Assembly (NCBI GenBank): GCA_963675565.2
Contig: CAXXYD010000001.1
Span: forward strand, 558,001-622,000
Length of the DNA: 64,000 nt
DNA from: JARRKU01 sp963675565
Lineage (GTDB): Bacteria; Desulfobacterota; Desulfobacteria; Desulfobacterales; Desulfosarcinaceae
Direction of reading: 5' to 3'
Shown: positions 54,298-63,848 of the stretch, in pieces
Layout of the letters: the number at the start of each line of letters is the position of its first letter
Numbering within the stretch: position 1 is the stretch's first letter
The notes under the pieces: model-generated
What the model saw: the letters and a program-made list of their open reading frames with translations, nothing else
The model's database searches: none
Told to the model about the DNA's origin: nothing
Position numbers and translations under genes: made by a program

Positions 54298-56616
54298 TTA
54301 CTTGATACAAACCTTTCGCACCTGCAGCAGATCCGTGTGTCCGCTGAAAATCTTTTCGATGCCGTCCTGTTTCAGGGTGGTCATGCCGTCGGCAACCGCC
54401 TGGTCACGGATATCTTTCATCTCGGCGCGCTTTTGGATCAGCTTTTTCATCGGATCGGTGCCGATCAGCAGCTCGTGGATTCCCATACGTCCGCGGTAAC
54501 CGGTATTGTTGCAAAAATCGCATCCAGCCGCCTTAAAGAGCGTCAAATCGTCGGAATAGGTGATATCGGTGTTTCGCTCGAAGGCCTCCGCTTCATATTC
54601 GCGCACCAGTTCATCGTACTCCTCCCGGGTGGGATTGTATTCTTTTTTACAATCCGGGCACAGGGTGCGGACAAGCCGCTGGGCCATGATACATAAAATG
54701 GCGTCTGCGAAATTAAAAGGGTCCATCCCCATGTCCAGAAGACGGGTAATACTTTCGGGCGCGCTGTTGGTATGCAGCGTAGAGAAAACGAGATGGCCGG
54801 TCAGGGACGCTTCGATGCCGATATGGGTGGTCTCCTTGTCACGCATTTCACCCACCATGATCACATCCGGATCGGCGCGCAGAAACGAACGCATGGCCGC
54901 AGCAAAGCTGAAACCGATCTTGGGTTTGACCTGAACCTGGCGCAGCCCCTTCTGGGTGATTTCCACAGGGTCCTCGGCGGTCCATATTTTGGTCTCGGTT
55001 TTATTGATATAGGACAGAGCCGAATGCAAAGTGGTGGTTTTTCCTGAACCGGTGGGACCGCACACGAGGATCAACCCATAGGGGTTGACCACGGCGCCTA
55101 TGAATTTCTCGTAATTTCGATCGGAAAACCCCATTTTGGCAAGCGGTATGGGTTCTCCGGCCGCAAGGATACGCATGACCACATCTTCCATGCCGCCCTG
55201 TGTCGGCACGGTGGCCACACGAAGCTCGATATCTTTGCCGCCGTACTTCTTGAATTTTATTTTACCATCCTGGGGCAGGCGCCGTTCGGCGATATCAAGG
55301 TCGGACATGATTTTAATTCTGGATACCACCGCATTGCGATAAGCAAAGGGAATTGTCTGGTATACCGTGCAAGATCCGTCCACGCGGATGCGTACCATGG
55401 TATTCTGTTTGCCCGGATAGGGCTCGATATGAATATCGGAGGCGCCGCGGGCATATGCATCCAGGATGACCTTGTTGACCAATTGGACGACAGCGCTGTC
55501 TTCTTCCCCCACCGAAGATTCCGCTTCGTCAATTTCATGGGTTTCGTCCTGCAGCTGAGACAGAATATCATCGATCTCAGCCATCTCCTTCTCATCCTGG
55601 GTAAACAGCTTGATAAAATCGAGGATATCCTGCTTGCTGGCGACAACGAACTTGAGGCTCCGGCCCGGAAAAAGGGATTTGATCTCATCGATACGCTTCA
55701 GGTCGTGGGGATCGTCAATGGCGATCACCGGCATATTGTCTTCAGTGCGTAGCGGCACCCAGACATTATTGCGCATAAACGGGACTTTCAAGCCGGACAG
55801 CAGCTCTCCCGGGATGGGAAAGGTGGCATTATAGGCGACAAAAGGGACTTTGTAATACCGGGCCAGGGATTCACCGAGTTCCGACTTGGGAATCTTGTAC
55901 TCCCTGATCAGGGTCGCCTCCACAGGCTCTTTGCGCTGACGGCTGTCGCCGATGGCCTTGGTCAGCTCCTTCTGGGTCAGCAGGTGGTTTTCCAGAAGGT
56001 AATCGAATTTGTTGCCGCGGCCGCTTCTGGCGGCAATGCGTTTCTGATTGTATAAGGCGATACCGATAATCCGGGCCAGATCTTCCACCGAATTCTCGTC
56101 ATCCTGCGTAAATGTGTCGCCCGTCTTGCGGTTGATCAACTGCAGGGCACCCATCAAATATTTTTGAAATATTATCGGATAGACGAGAACCTGTTTGGTG
56201 CGGTAACCGGTTTTCTGATCCCAGCTTTTATCGAATTGCAGACTTTCGTCGATGGCGTTCAATTCACTGTCGTCGTAAACATTGCCGATATTGAGCAACT
56301 GGTGGGTCAGCGCCGAATAGCCCGCCAGAGAGCTCTTGCTGACCGGCAGCCGGATTTCCGAAATTTCATTTCCGGACTTGAAACGGGACACCAATTCTCG
56401 CTTGACGCCGTCCACCACGTAAACCGTCAAACGTTCCGCATCGAAAAGAGATATGATATCATCCTTGAGATCGATGAGAATTTCGTCGAGATCCCGGGCG
56501 GAATTGATCCGATTGCCGATTTCCTGAAGCCGGGTGCGGTACTGAACCTCTGTTTTCAGGTTTTGAACCCCGATGTCCGGGCTTTCCGCGGTTTGTGAAG
56601 CTTTAAGCATGGTCAT
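54298..56616 (-). CDS. GAF-containing PilB/GspE-type ATPase
   Basis: 772 aa. GAF domain at about 25-190, a MshEN-like domain at about 205-350, then the T2SSE ATPase with Walker A GPTGSGKTTT near 520 and four zinc Cys (CPDC and CDFC). It is not next to other pilus genes, so it may be a second motor for the pilus at 127-18455 or serve another pilus. The GAF suggests regulation by a small ligand. It lies 17 bp after a small membrane protein gene. Confidence 0.85.
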   Translation of the reverse strand: MTMLKASQTAESPDIGVQNLKTEVQYRTRLQEIGNRINSARDLDEILIDLKDDIISLFDAERLTVYVVDGVKRELVSRFKSGNEISEIRLPVSKSSLAGYSALTHQLLNIGNVYDDSELNAIDESLQFDKSWDQKTGYRTKQVLVYPIIFQKYLMGALQLINRKTGDTFTQDDENSVEDLARIIGIALYNQKRIAARSGRGNKFDYLLENHLLTQKELTKAIGDSRQRKEPVEATLIREYKIPKSELGESLARYYKVPFVAYNATFPIPGELLSGLKVPFMRNNVWVPLRTEDNMPVIAIDDPHDLKRIDEIKSLFPGRSLKFVVASKQDILDFIKLFTQDEKEMAEIDDILSQLQDETHEIDEAESSVGEEDSAVVQLVNKVILDAYARGASDIHIEPYPGKQNTMVRIRVDGSCTVYQTIPFAYRNAVVSRIKIMSDLDIAERRLPQDGKIKFKKYGGKDIELRVATVPTQGGMEDVVMRILAAGEPIPLAKMGFSDRNYEKFIGAVVNPYGLILVCGPTGSGKTTTLHSALSYINKTETKIWTAEDPVEITQKGLRQVQVKPKIGFSFAAAMRSFLRADPDVIMVGEMRDKETTHIGIEASLTGHLVFSTLHTNSAPESITRLLDMGMDPFNFADAILCIMAQRLVRTLCPDCKKEYNPTREEYDELVREYEAEAFERNTDITYSDDLTLFKAAGCDFCNNTGYRGRMGIHELLIGTDPMKKLIQKRAEMKDIRDQAVADGMTTLKQDGIEKIFSGHTDLLQVRKVCIK

Positions 56617-56633
56617 TTACCTGGCCTGATCAG

Positions 56634-56903
56634 TTATTCATCCGGGTCGGTAGGGACGGCACTAGGCCGCGACTCCCCCTGGCGGAAATATTGGATGATT
56701 TTCCTGGCACCACCTCCCACCAGAAGGATGCCCATTATATAAAAGCAAATACGAATATACCCCATCGCCGCAGCCGACTGCCCCATTTGCGCCAACTGGG
56801 GCATGACCTGGGGAATACGAAAAAATACGGCGGCTCCGGCGGCCACAAGCGCCGCCCCCCAAATCAGCTGGACGTGACTTTTTGATGGCGGTGTCTGGTT
56901 CAT
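56634..56903 (-). CDS. Small two-helix membrane protein, unknown
   Basis: 89 aa from ATG 56903 (TTG 56915 in frame). Two hydrophobic segments at about 14-33 and 49-68, with a basic end of the second helix (RKIIQYF). I do not recognise a family. It precedes the GAF-ATPase gene by 17 bp in the same direction, which suggests co-transcription. Confidence 0.6.
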   Translation of the reverse strand: MNQTPPSKSHVQLIWGAALVAAGAAVFFRIPQVMPQLAQMGQSAAAMGYIRICFYIMGILLVGGGARKIIQYFRQGESRPSAVPTDPDE

Positions 56904-57170
56904 TGCATCACCCAACCCATTTCAATTCAACCGATCCATGGCGCACATTAATCCCAATATACCTGAAAACAGGGGCATCTGTCAATTGGTTGCCATCGTT
57001 TTTATCAACATCAACAACAACTTACACTCTATAACCCAAAAACGATTCGCTTTTGGAAAGAACCCCGCCCACGGCCTTTTCGTGACGACAACGGCACATT
57101 CAGGCACAACAGGCCACGATGGGCACCCTATTTCTATCGACCCGTCCGGGTAAAAGTTTAATTTTACCGA

Positions 57171-57602
57171 CTACATGGTGTAAAGCCGCTCGCCATCGAT
57201 AACGGTCACGCCATTGGCCTTGAGCACCTTGATGGCCGCATCGTTGTTGTCGAATCGAAAGATCATGACCGCATCTTTTCCCGTATGGCTGACATAAGCG
57301 TACATGTATTCGACATTAATGGACTCTGTTTTCAGTATGTCCAGAATTCGGTTCAGCCCGCCGGGCCTGTCGTCGACCTTTGCGGCAACCACCTGGGTTT
57401 TCCCAACGGTAAAACCATTTTCCTTGAGTACGGCGTTGGCGTGATCGATTTTATCCACTATGAGCCGCAGCACACCGAAGTCGGAAGTGTCTGCCAGCGC
57501 CAGCGCCCGGATATTGACGTCCGCTTCGGCTAAAATGGTGGTCACTTCAGAAAGTCGACCGGTTTTGTTTTCCAGAAACACGGAAATTTGTTGCACTTGC
57601 AT
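57171..57602 (-). CDS. Tandem ACT-domain protein
   Basis: 143 aa made of two ACT domains (about 1-68 and 70-143; VFLENKTGRLSEVTTILAEA and VDDRPGGLNRILDILKTE). Stand-alone ACT proteins bind amino acids or act as small regulators; in Desulfobacterota they often lie next to phenylacetate-CoA ligases, but none is here. The next gene upstream on the same strand is a crotonase. The 267-bp gap 56904-57170 holds nothing I can name. Confidence 0.85.
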   Translation of the reverse strand: MQVQQISVFLENKTGRLSEVTTILAEADVNIRALALADTSDFGVLRLIVDKIDHANAVLKENGFTVGKTQVVAAKVDDRPGGLNRILDILKTESINVEYMYAYVSHTGKDAVMIFRFDNNDAAIKVLKANGVTVIDGERLYTM

Positions 57603-57719
57603 ACGGTCCCCCTTTTTTGCGCCGAATACCGTTTAGGGCCTCCTATCAGTCTCCCTATGGCATCGTTCGCCATATGGCCTGTCCAATATATACTGATAAG
57701 CGCTTTGCGGATATGCGCA

Positions 57720-58508
57720 CTACATCAAAGGCCCCTTGAATTCCGGCTTGCGCTTTTCCAGAAATGCCGTTGTTCCCTCTCTGGCATCTTCGCTGACCAT
57801 GCAGAGTGCAAAAGCATCCTGTTCGATCTTGAGGCCCGTGGCCAAATCGGTATTCAATCCTTTGCCGACGGCTTCTTTTGCCTCTCTCAGGGATACCCTG
57901 CCCCTGTTGCACAGCAGACGCGCGGTTTTACCGACAGCGGCCATCAGCTCATCGGCAGGGAACACTTGGTTGACCAGACCGAGGGCCTGGGCTTGGGACG
58001 CTGAAACGATCTTGCCGGTATAAATCATTTCCCTGGCCTGATTGGGACCGATGAGTCTTGCCAGTCGCTGGGTTCCGCCGAAACCGGGGATAAGCCCCAG
58101 CGTTGTTTCCGGCAATCCCATGGATGCGCTGTCCGCGGCATAGATAAAATCGCAGACCAGGGCCATTTCTGTTCCGCCGCCCAGCGCATAGCCGTTGACC
58201 GCAGCGATCACCGGTATGGGCAGGTCTGCTATTTTGTTCATGGTCTCCTGGCCGGTACGGGCGAAATGCTTGGCCTGCAGCGGATTCAACTGGGCCAACT
58301 CTTTGATATCCGCGCCGGCAACAAAAGCTTTGTCGCCGGCGCCGGTAAGGATCAGCACCCGAACATCGGTATTGACGGATATTTCATCAATGGCTATCGC
58401 CAACTCCTTCAACAAAGCCGAATTGAGCGCATTCAACGCCTTGGGCCGGTTGAATGTGATTGTGGCGATGCCCGCCTCGATTCCGACGATAATGTTTTCA
58501 TAATTCAT
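57720..58508 (-). CDS. Enoyl-CoA hydratase/crotonase family protein
   Basis: 262 aa. Catalytic Glu pair at about E114 (GGGTEMAL) and E134 (GLPETTLGL), oxyanion-hole lines AGADIKEL and NGYALGGG. Fits short-chain enoyl-CoA hydratase (3-hydroxybutyryl-CoA dehydratase). ATG 58508 follows AGGAGA; ATG at 58526 is rejected. Its pathway partners are not in the window. Confidence 0.9.
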   Translation of the reverse strand: MNYENIIVGIEAGIATITFNRPKALNALNSALLKELAIAIDEISVNTDVRVLILTGAGDKAFVAGADIKELAQLNPLQAKHFARTGQETMNKIADLPIPVIAAVNGYALGGGTEMALVCDFIYAADSASMGLPETTLGLIPGFGGTQRLARLIGPNQAREMIYTGKIVSASQAQALGLVNQVFPADELMAAVGKTARLLCNRGRVSLREAKEAVGKGLNTDLATGLKIEQDAFALCMVSEDAREGTTAFLEKRKPEFKGPLM

Positions 58509-58590
58509 AAAGGTCTCTCCTGTCATCCGTTTCTATGATGCAATGGTTCGATGCCAACGGCAGGTGCTGCCCGCGCAGCATCGTGTTTGG

Positions 58591-60621
58591 TCAGCCGTTG
58601 ACCTTGCCTGCTTGATTCTGTTGATACGCGACGGGGTTCGTCTCTTTGATGTAACGCCTGATCCCCTCCATAATGCCCCGGCAAAGATGTTTCTGATAAT
58701 TGACGTCCGAGAGTCTTTTGCATTCCCGGGGGTTGCTGATAAATGATGTCTCGATGAGAATGGACGGCATGTCAGCCCCCAATAGAACGTAAAACGGCGC
58801 CTGTTTTATCCCCTTGTTGCGAATCGTTTTGTACTTCGCCTTCAACCTCCCGGATATGGACTGCTGCACGTAACTGGCCAAGCGGGTCGATTCGCTGACT
58901 TTTGCATTTTTCATCAGGTCCTGCAATATGGAATCCAGGTCGCTGATATTCTTTTTGGAGGTGGCATTTTCCATTGCGGCCACACGAATCGCCTCATCAT
59001 CCGTGGCCAGATTGAGGATATAGGTTTCGATGCCGTATGCACGGCGGTCCGAAGAGGCATTGGTGTGGATGGATATAAACAAATCCGCATTCTGGGTGTT
59101 GGCAATGGCGGTGCGTTCTTCCAGGCTCAGATAAGTGTCGTCCGAGCGGGTCAGGACAGCCTCGCACTTGAGCTCGTCCACGATCATTTGTCTGAGGCGT
59201 TTGGCAAGTTGGAGCACCACATATTTTTCATGCACACCCTTCAGATAACCCGGCGCACCATAATCCCTGCCGCCGTGTCCCGGATCGATAACGATCCGGC
59301 GCACGCCTAGTGCGAGCTGCTTCACGATAGCACTGGCCGGCAGCTTGGCGTTCCCTTGAGTGGGCACGGACGGCTGCTGCACAGCGGCACTGACGTCCTC
59401 GGCGGTCTCTCCCCACACGTCCAAAACGACACGAAACGGGTTTTTCAATGAAAATATCTTAAAAGTCTTAAAAGATTTGATATCCACCACCACCCGTACC
59501 GTATCGCCGGAATACTGGCCGGCCCGGGCATCGCTGAGAAGGTTGTCATTGATGGGAACGACTTTTTGGATATTCTGGCCAAGCCGGCTCTGGTGAACAT
59601 CGATATAAATGCGCTGGGGTTTTCCAATGGAGGGATCTTCACGCAATTCGCGATAGGTAAAGGCCGTGTCCCGGTCCGCATCGACGACCACCCGCGTATA
59701 CCGCGGGTTGGACCAAAACCGCAGCCCCTGGATGACCGCCGGCGTTTCCGATGTGGCCATCGGTCCGTTTTCCGTTGATGGCGCCAGGTGGGGCGCGTTT
59801 TGAACAATGACCTGGGATATATCATCCTCTCCGGAAGCCGCCTCGGGTGCCTCTGCCTCGATACCCAGTGCGGCGGCCGCTTTCTGCAAATAGGCGCTGT
59901 CCGGAAATTCATCCATCAGCCGCTGATAGTGGTCCCGGGCCTGCTGCCTGTCGGACGGGCGATAGGAGTAAGTGTACAGCTCTTCATAGCATCGTGCCGC
60001 GCCAAAAAGCGCGGCCGCCGCCAGGGGCCCGCCCGTATCGGCGGCATACGCCTTTTGATAGTCGCCTATGCAGGCCAGCCACTTGTCACGGTATTTTTTC
60101 GATCCGGGGTTTTGTTGGAGCTGCCTGTACTTGGCCTGGGCCCGCTTGTACCAAGTGCGGGCATTGGCGTTGTTCGAGGCCGGCGCCTTTTTCACCCGGC
60201 CCCGGATCAACGCTTCTTTGGCTTGTCGGGCTTTTTCCCGGTAACGGCTCTTCGGGTACCCCCGCATCACCCGGTCAAACAGATCCAAAGCCTCCTGTTT
60301 GTCACCGTCATAGTAGGAGTGGCGGGTGTACATTTCAGCATAAAGCTCGCCGGCACGATAGAGTCCGGCCGCCGCCCACGGCCCGCGCGGGCTGAACTTG
60401 TGGACGTTGAGAAATTTATTGATGCAGCGGAGCCAGCGGTCCCTGTATTTTTGCAGTGACGGGTTTTTCTGAAGATGCCGGTAACAATCTTCGGCCCCAT
60501 AGAATATACTCTTGGCCGTGGCCGCCGGGGCAGGCAGCGGGTCGATGGCGACAGCCGCCAATATAATCGACGCTATCCATAACACTCGCAAATATGAACC
60601 CTTATATTTCATCATATTCAT
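58591..60621 (-). CDS. N-acetylmuramoyl-L-alanine amidase (AmiC-like) with duplicated TPR-like module
   Basis: About 676 aa. A signal peptide lies at about 12-35. Two copies of a TPR-like module follow (about 36-140 and 153-262; each has a KYRDRWL or KYRDKWL line and AAGLYRAG or AALFGAAR). Then an AMIN domain (about 300-405) and an Amidase_3 zinc peptidase (about 445-660; IDPGHGGRDYG and HTNAS). It splits daughter-cell wall peptidoglycan. The start is uncertain among ATG 60621, 60615 and 60612; no clear ribosome site is seen because 7-nt repeats lie just upstream. Confidence 0.88.
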   Translation of the reverse strand: MNMMKYKGSYLRVLWIASIILAAVAIDPLPAPAATAKSIFYGAEDCYRHLQKNPSLQKYRDRWLRCINKFLNVHKFSPRGPWAAAGLYRAGELYAEMYTRHSYYDGDKQEALDLFDRVMRGYPKSRYREKARQAKEALIRGRVKKAPASNNANARTWYKRAQAKYRQLQQNPGSKKYRDKWLACIGDYQKAYAADTGGPLAAAALFGAARCYEELYTYSYRPSDRQQARDHYQRLMDEFPDSAYLQKAAAALGIEAEAPEAASGEDDISQVIVQNAPHLAPSTENGPMATSETPAVIQGLRFWSNPRYTRVVVDADRDTAFTYRELREDPSIGKPQRIYIDVHQSRLGQNIQKVVPINDNLLSDARAGQYSGDTVRVVVDIKSFKTFKIFSLKNPFRVVLDVWGETAEDVSAAVQQPSVPTQGNAKLPASAIVKQLALGVRRIVIDPGHGGRDYGAPGYLKGVHEKYVVLQLAKRLRQMIVDELKCEAVLTRSDDTYLSLEERTAIANTQNADLFISIHTNASSDRRAYGIETYILNLATDDEAIRVAAMENATSKKNISDLDSILQDLMKNAKVSESTRLASYVQQSISGRLKAKYKTIRNKGIKQAPFYVLLGADMPSILIETSFISNPRECKRLSDVNYQKHLCRGIMEGIRRYIKETNPVAYQQNQAGKVNG

Positions 60622-60624
60622 CAA

Positions 60625-60652
60625 CACTTAACATTTAACGCTTAAAACTTAA
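60625..60652. repeat. 7-nt tandem repeat (CACTTAA type)
   Basis: Four units in a row: CACTTAA, CATTTAA, CGCTTAA, AACTTAA. They lie directly upstream of the amidase start. The unit length is the same as in the palindromic elements but the sequence differs. Confidence 0.75.
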
Positions 60653-60669
60653 AACGATGTTTTCATCGT
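60653..60669 (-). terminator. Possible terminator of mutS
   Basis: On the - strand, ACGATG, AAAA and CATCGT form a 6-bp stem followed by TTTTAAGTTTT. It lies 25 bp after the mutS stop. Confidence 0.4.
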
Positions 60670-60694
60670 CAATACGGATCCCATGAATTTGAAT

Positions 60695-63322
60695 TCAATG
60701 GGATAATGAACGGGCCCTGTCCTGCAGCGACTGGAGAATCGCCAGTGCGTCCATGGGCGTCGTCCGGTTGATGTCGATACGCTCGATCTGGGCTTTCAAA
60801 ATATCATCCGGTCCCCGGAACAGGTCCATTTGGACGGGCTGAGCCGGCTCTGTCCCCCGGGGTGCACTTTGAAGATCCGGCTTGGGTCCCTGGGCGGCGT
60901 TGTTTTCGACCCGTGCCAATATCGTTTTGGACCGATCCACCACGGACTCCGGAATTCCGGCAAGCCGCGCCACCTGAATCCCATAACTGCGGTTGGTTCC
61001 GCCGGGCACCAGTTTGCGCAAAAAAATCACCTGATCTTTCCACTCTTTGACCGCGATATTGAAATTGCGCACCCTGGGTTTGGTCCGGGCCAATTCGAGC
61101 AACTCATGATAATGGGTGGCAAATAACGTCTTGGTCCCCACCTGCCCGAGGTCGTGCAGATATTCCACCACGGCCCAGGCAATGCTCAATCCGTCGTAGG
61201 TGCTGGTGCCGCGCCCGATTTCATCCATGATCACCAGGCTCTGTCCGGTGGCGTTGTTCAGGATATTGGCGGTCTCCTGCATCTCGACCATGAACGTGCT
61301 TTGACCGGAAGACAGGTTGTCCAGAGCGCCCACCCGGGTGAATATCCGATCGACAATGGCGATATTGGCCCGCGTGGCCGGCACGAATGAGCCAATCTGG
61401 GCCATGACCACCAGCAGGGCCACCTGCCGCAGCACGGTGGACTTGCCGGCCATATTGGGACCGGTGATGACCATCACCTGGTTGGCGTCATTGTCCAGCA
61501 GGATGGTGTTGGGCACGAAGCGCTCCCCGCTGATCATCTTTTCCACCACGGGGTGACGTCCGTCATGAATCTCGATAACACCCAGGGTGTTGATTTCGGG
61601 CCGGCAGTAGTCGTTGCGGTCTGCCACTTCGGCAAGACCGAAAAGGCAGTCCAGTCGGGCGATGAAGTCGGCGGCGCCCTGAATGGCCGAACTGTGTTCC
61701 CGTACCTGGTCACGGATGGCATTGAACAGTTCGAGTTCCAGCGCGCACCGGCGATCCTCGGCCCCCAGGACCTTGGTTTCAAATTTTTTAAGCGCGTCGG
61801 TGATATAGCGTTCCGCGTTCACCAGGGTCTGCTTGCGCACGTAGTGGTCGGGAACCAACGCGGTCTGGCTTTTGGGAACCTCGATATAGTATCCGAACAC
61901 CCTGTTAAATCGTACCTTTAGGGTATTGATCCCCGTGGCTTCTTTTTCGTCGACCTCCAGCCGGGCCAGGTATCCCTTGCCGTCACGGGAAATGCGCAGC
62001 AATTCATCCAGTTCATCATTATAGCCCGGACGTATCATCCCGCCCTCCTGAATGGTGGGCGGGGCGTCTTCCCGAATGGCCGTTTCAATATGCCGGCAAA
62101 GACGCGAAAGGGCCTCCAGCGGTGGACGCGCGGCATACAGGTCGCTGTGCAACGGTTCAAGTTCTTGCCAAATTTGGGGCAGCATGCCCAGGGAGATTTT
62201 CAGGGCGACCAAATCACGGGCGTTGGCATGCCCCATCCCGATCTTGCTGTTGAGTCGTTCAAGATCATATACCGAATCCAGCATCTGGGTGATGCGGCGC
62301 CGGATATCGCCCTGGGCCAGGGCCTCCTCCACGGCATCCAGACGCAGTCCGATGCGGGCTGCAGAGCGCAGTGGATAGCGCAGCCATTGCTTGAGCCGGC
62401 GACCGCCCATGGCCGTTCGGGTTTTGTCGATAATGCGGATCAATGTCCCCTGTCGCGAACCGCCGCGGATACTTTTTTCGATTTCCAGATTCTGCCGGCT
62501 CAATTGGTCAACCACGAGATGATCATCGAGGCAATAGGATTGAATCCCGTGAAAATGGGCGACCGCCTGCTTCTGCGTCTCTTTGATATAGTGCAGAAGT
62601 GCGCCGGCGGCCCCGAGCCCGGCGCTCATATGATGACAGCCGAAGCCTTCGAGATTCAGGGTCTTGAATTGAGTAATCAGCCGCTGCCGGCCTGTGGTGG
62701 CGTCAAAATGAGATTTGGGCACCCAGTTGGCCGAATGGGGGGGCAGTGACTCCAGAATATGGGCAAACAATGGATCGGATTGGTGTTGCGCAGGAAGCAA
62801 GACCTCCCTGGGGCTGATACGATATATTTCTTCTTCTATCTTGGCCGCATCATCGGTTTCTGTCACTCGAAACGCGCCGGTGGAAATATCCAGGTAGGAC
62901 AAGCCGAATTGGGCATTGTCCCGGCACAGGGCCAGCAGGTAGTTATTGGCCTTGGCTTCAAGCATATCGTTTTCAATGATCATTCCCGGAGTGATCACGC
63001 GGACGACTTCACGCCGGACCAACCCTTTGGCTTCAGAAGGATCTTCCACTTGATCGCAAATAGCCACTTTGTAACCGTTTTCGATCAATCGGGCAATGTA
63101 GGTTTGGGCCGCCCTGAACGGAACACCGCACATGGGGACCGGGTCGGGATCGTTCTTGTTGCGCGATGTCAGGGTAATTTCCAATGCCTTCGATGCCAAT
63201 TGGGCGTCCTCGAAAAACATTTCATAGAAATCCCCCATGCGATAGAACAGGATGGCGTCTGCGTACTTCTCCTTGATGGACAAATACTGCTGGATCATTG
63301 GGGTGGTTTTGGTCCTGCTCAT
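60695..63322 (-). CDS. mutS: DNA mismatch repair protein MutS
   Basis: 875 aa. Mismatch-recognition FYE motif in RMGDFYEMF at 28-36; Walker A TGPNMAGKST near 620; DEIGRGTSTYDG after it. Full length for MutS1. Start ATG 63322 has the usual family N-terminus (TPMIQQYLSIKEKY). It is followed downstream by the amidase gene on the same strand. Confidence 0.97.
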   Translation of the reverse strand: MSRTKTTPMIQQYLSIKEKYADAILFYRMGDFYEMFFEDAQLASKALEITLTSRNKNDPDPVPMCGVPFRAAQTYIARLIENGYKVAICDQVEDPSEAKGLVRREVVRVITPGMIIENDMLEAKANNYLLALCRDNAQFGLSYLDISTGAFRVTETDDAAKIEEEIYRISPREVLLPAQHQSDPLFAHILESLPPHSANWVPKSHFDATTGRQRLITQFKTLNLEGFGCHHMSAGLGAAGALLHYIKETQKQAVAHFHGIQSYCLDDHLVVDQLSRQNLEIEKSIRGGSRQGTLIRIIDKTRTAMGGRRLKQWLRYPLRSAARIGLRLDAVEEALAQGDIRRRITQMLDSVYDLERLNSKIGMGHANARDLVALKISLGMLPQIWQELEPLHSDLYAARPPLEALSRLCRHIETAIREDAPPTIQEGGMIRPGYNDELDELLRISRDGKGYLARLEVDEKEATGINTLKVRFNRVFGYYIEVPKSQTALVPDHYVRKQTLVNAERYITDALKKFETKVLGAEDRRCALELELFNAIRDQVREHSSAIQGAADFIARLDCLFGLAEVADRNDYCRPEINTLGVIEIHDGRHPVVEKMISGERFVPNTILLDNDANQVMVITGPNMAGKSTVLRQVALLVVMAQIGSFVPATRANIAIVDRIFTRVGALDNLSSGQSTFMVEMQETANILNNATGQSLVIMDEIGRGTSTYDGLSIAWAVVEYLHDLGQVGTKTLFATHYHELLELARTKPRVRNFNIAVKEWKDQVIFLRKLVPGGTNRSYGIQVARLAGIPESVVDRSKTILARVENNAAQGPKPDLQSAPRGTEPAQPVQMDLFRGPDDILKAQIERIDINRTTPMDALAILQSLQDRARSLSH

Positions 63323-63452
63323 GTGTTGAGAACGGTCTTCCCAGGCTTGAGGCGATCTCTTCTATTGCGGATGTTCAGAAAATGAATAAACTGTTGGTCA
63401 TTGTGCATGCTTGCACCTTGCAGAATAAGCTCCGGCATGGCGGCGTCCGGGC

Positions 63453-63848
63453 TTACGTTTGTGGCTCGGTTTCGGTTTCAGTCTCTTGGGCTTCCGACGG
63501 CTGATCGGATTTCGGTGACAGGTCGCCTTTAAGCAGGGCCACCTGCTTTTTCAATTCATCCATCTCTGCGGAACGTTCCTCGTTGGTTTTCTGCAGCATC
63601 TTAATGATTTTTTTGGACCGATAGCCGTCGTATAGACTCGAAAAATAAAATAGCAGCATGATCAAAACGCCGATACCGACAAAGGCGGCGATAATGGCGC
63701 CATTGGTCATATCCGGAGTTTGATAGGCATAGACACCTAAATTGATCTTCAGGCTGTTGGTATAGGTAAAAAAGGGCAGGTTCTGATAGATCAGCAAACC
63801 GAAAAAAGCGACAAGGATGATCCAGAAGACATATTTGAGCTTCTTCAT
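63453..63848 (-). CDS. LapA-domain membrane protein
   Basis: 131 aa from ATG 63848; AGGGAG lies at good spacing for this start and too close for ATG 63854. Two membrane helices (about 6-26 and 48-70) with the LapA-type periplasmic stretch between, then a coiled coil (about 80-110) and an acidic tail. LapA-like proteins assist envelope or LPS assembly. The last 150 bp of the window hold no further gene. Confidence 0.75.
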   Translation of the reverse strand: MKKLKYVFWIILVAFFGLLIYQNLPFFTYTNSLKINLGVYAYQTPDMTNGAIIAAFVGIGVLIMLLFYFSSLYDGYRSKKIIKMLQKTNEERSAEMDELKKQVALLKGDLSPKSDQPSEAQETETETEPQT

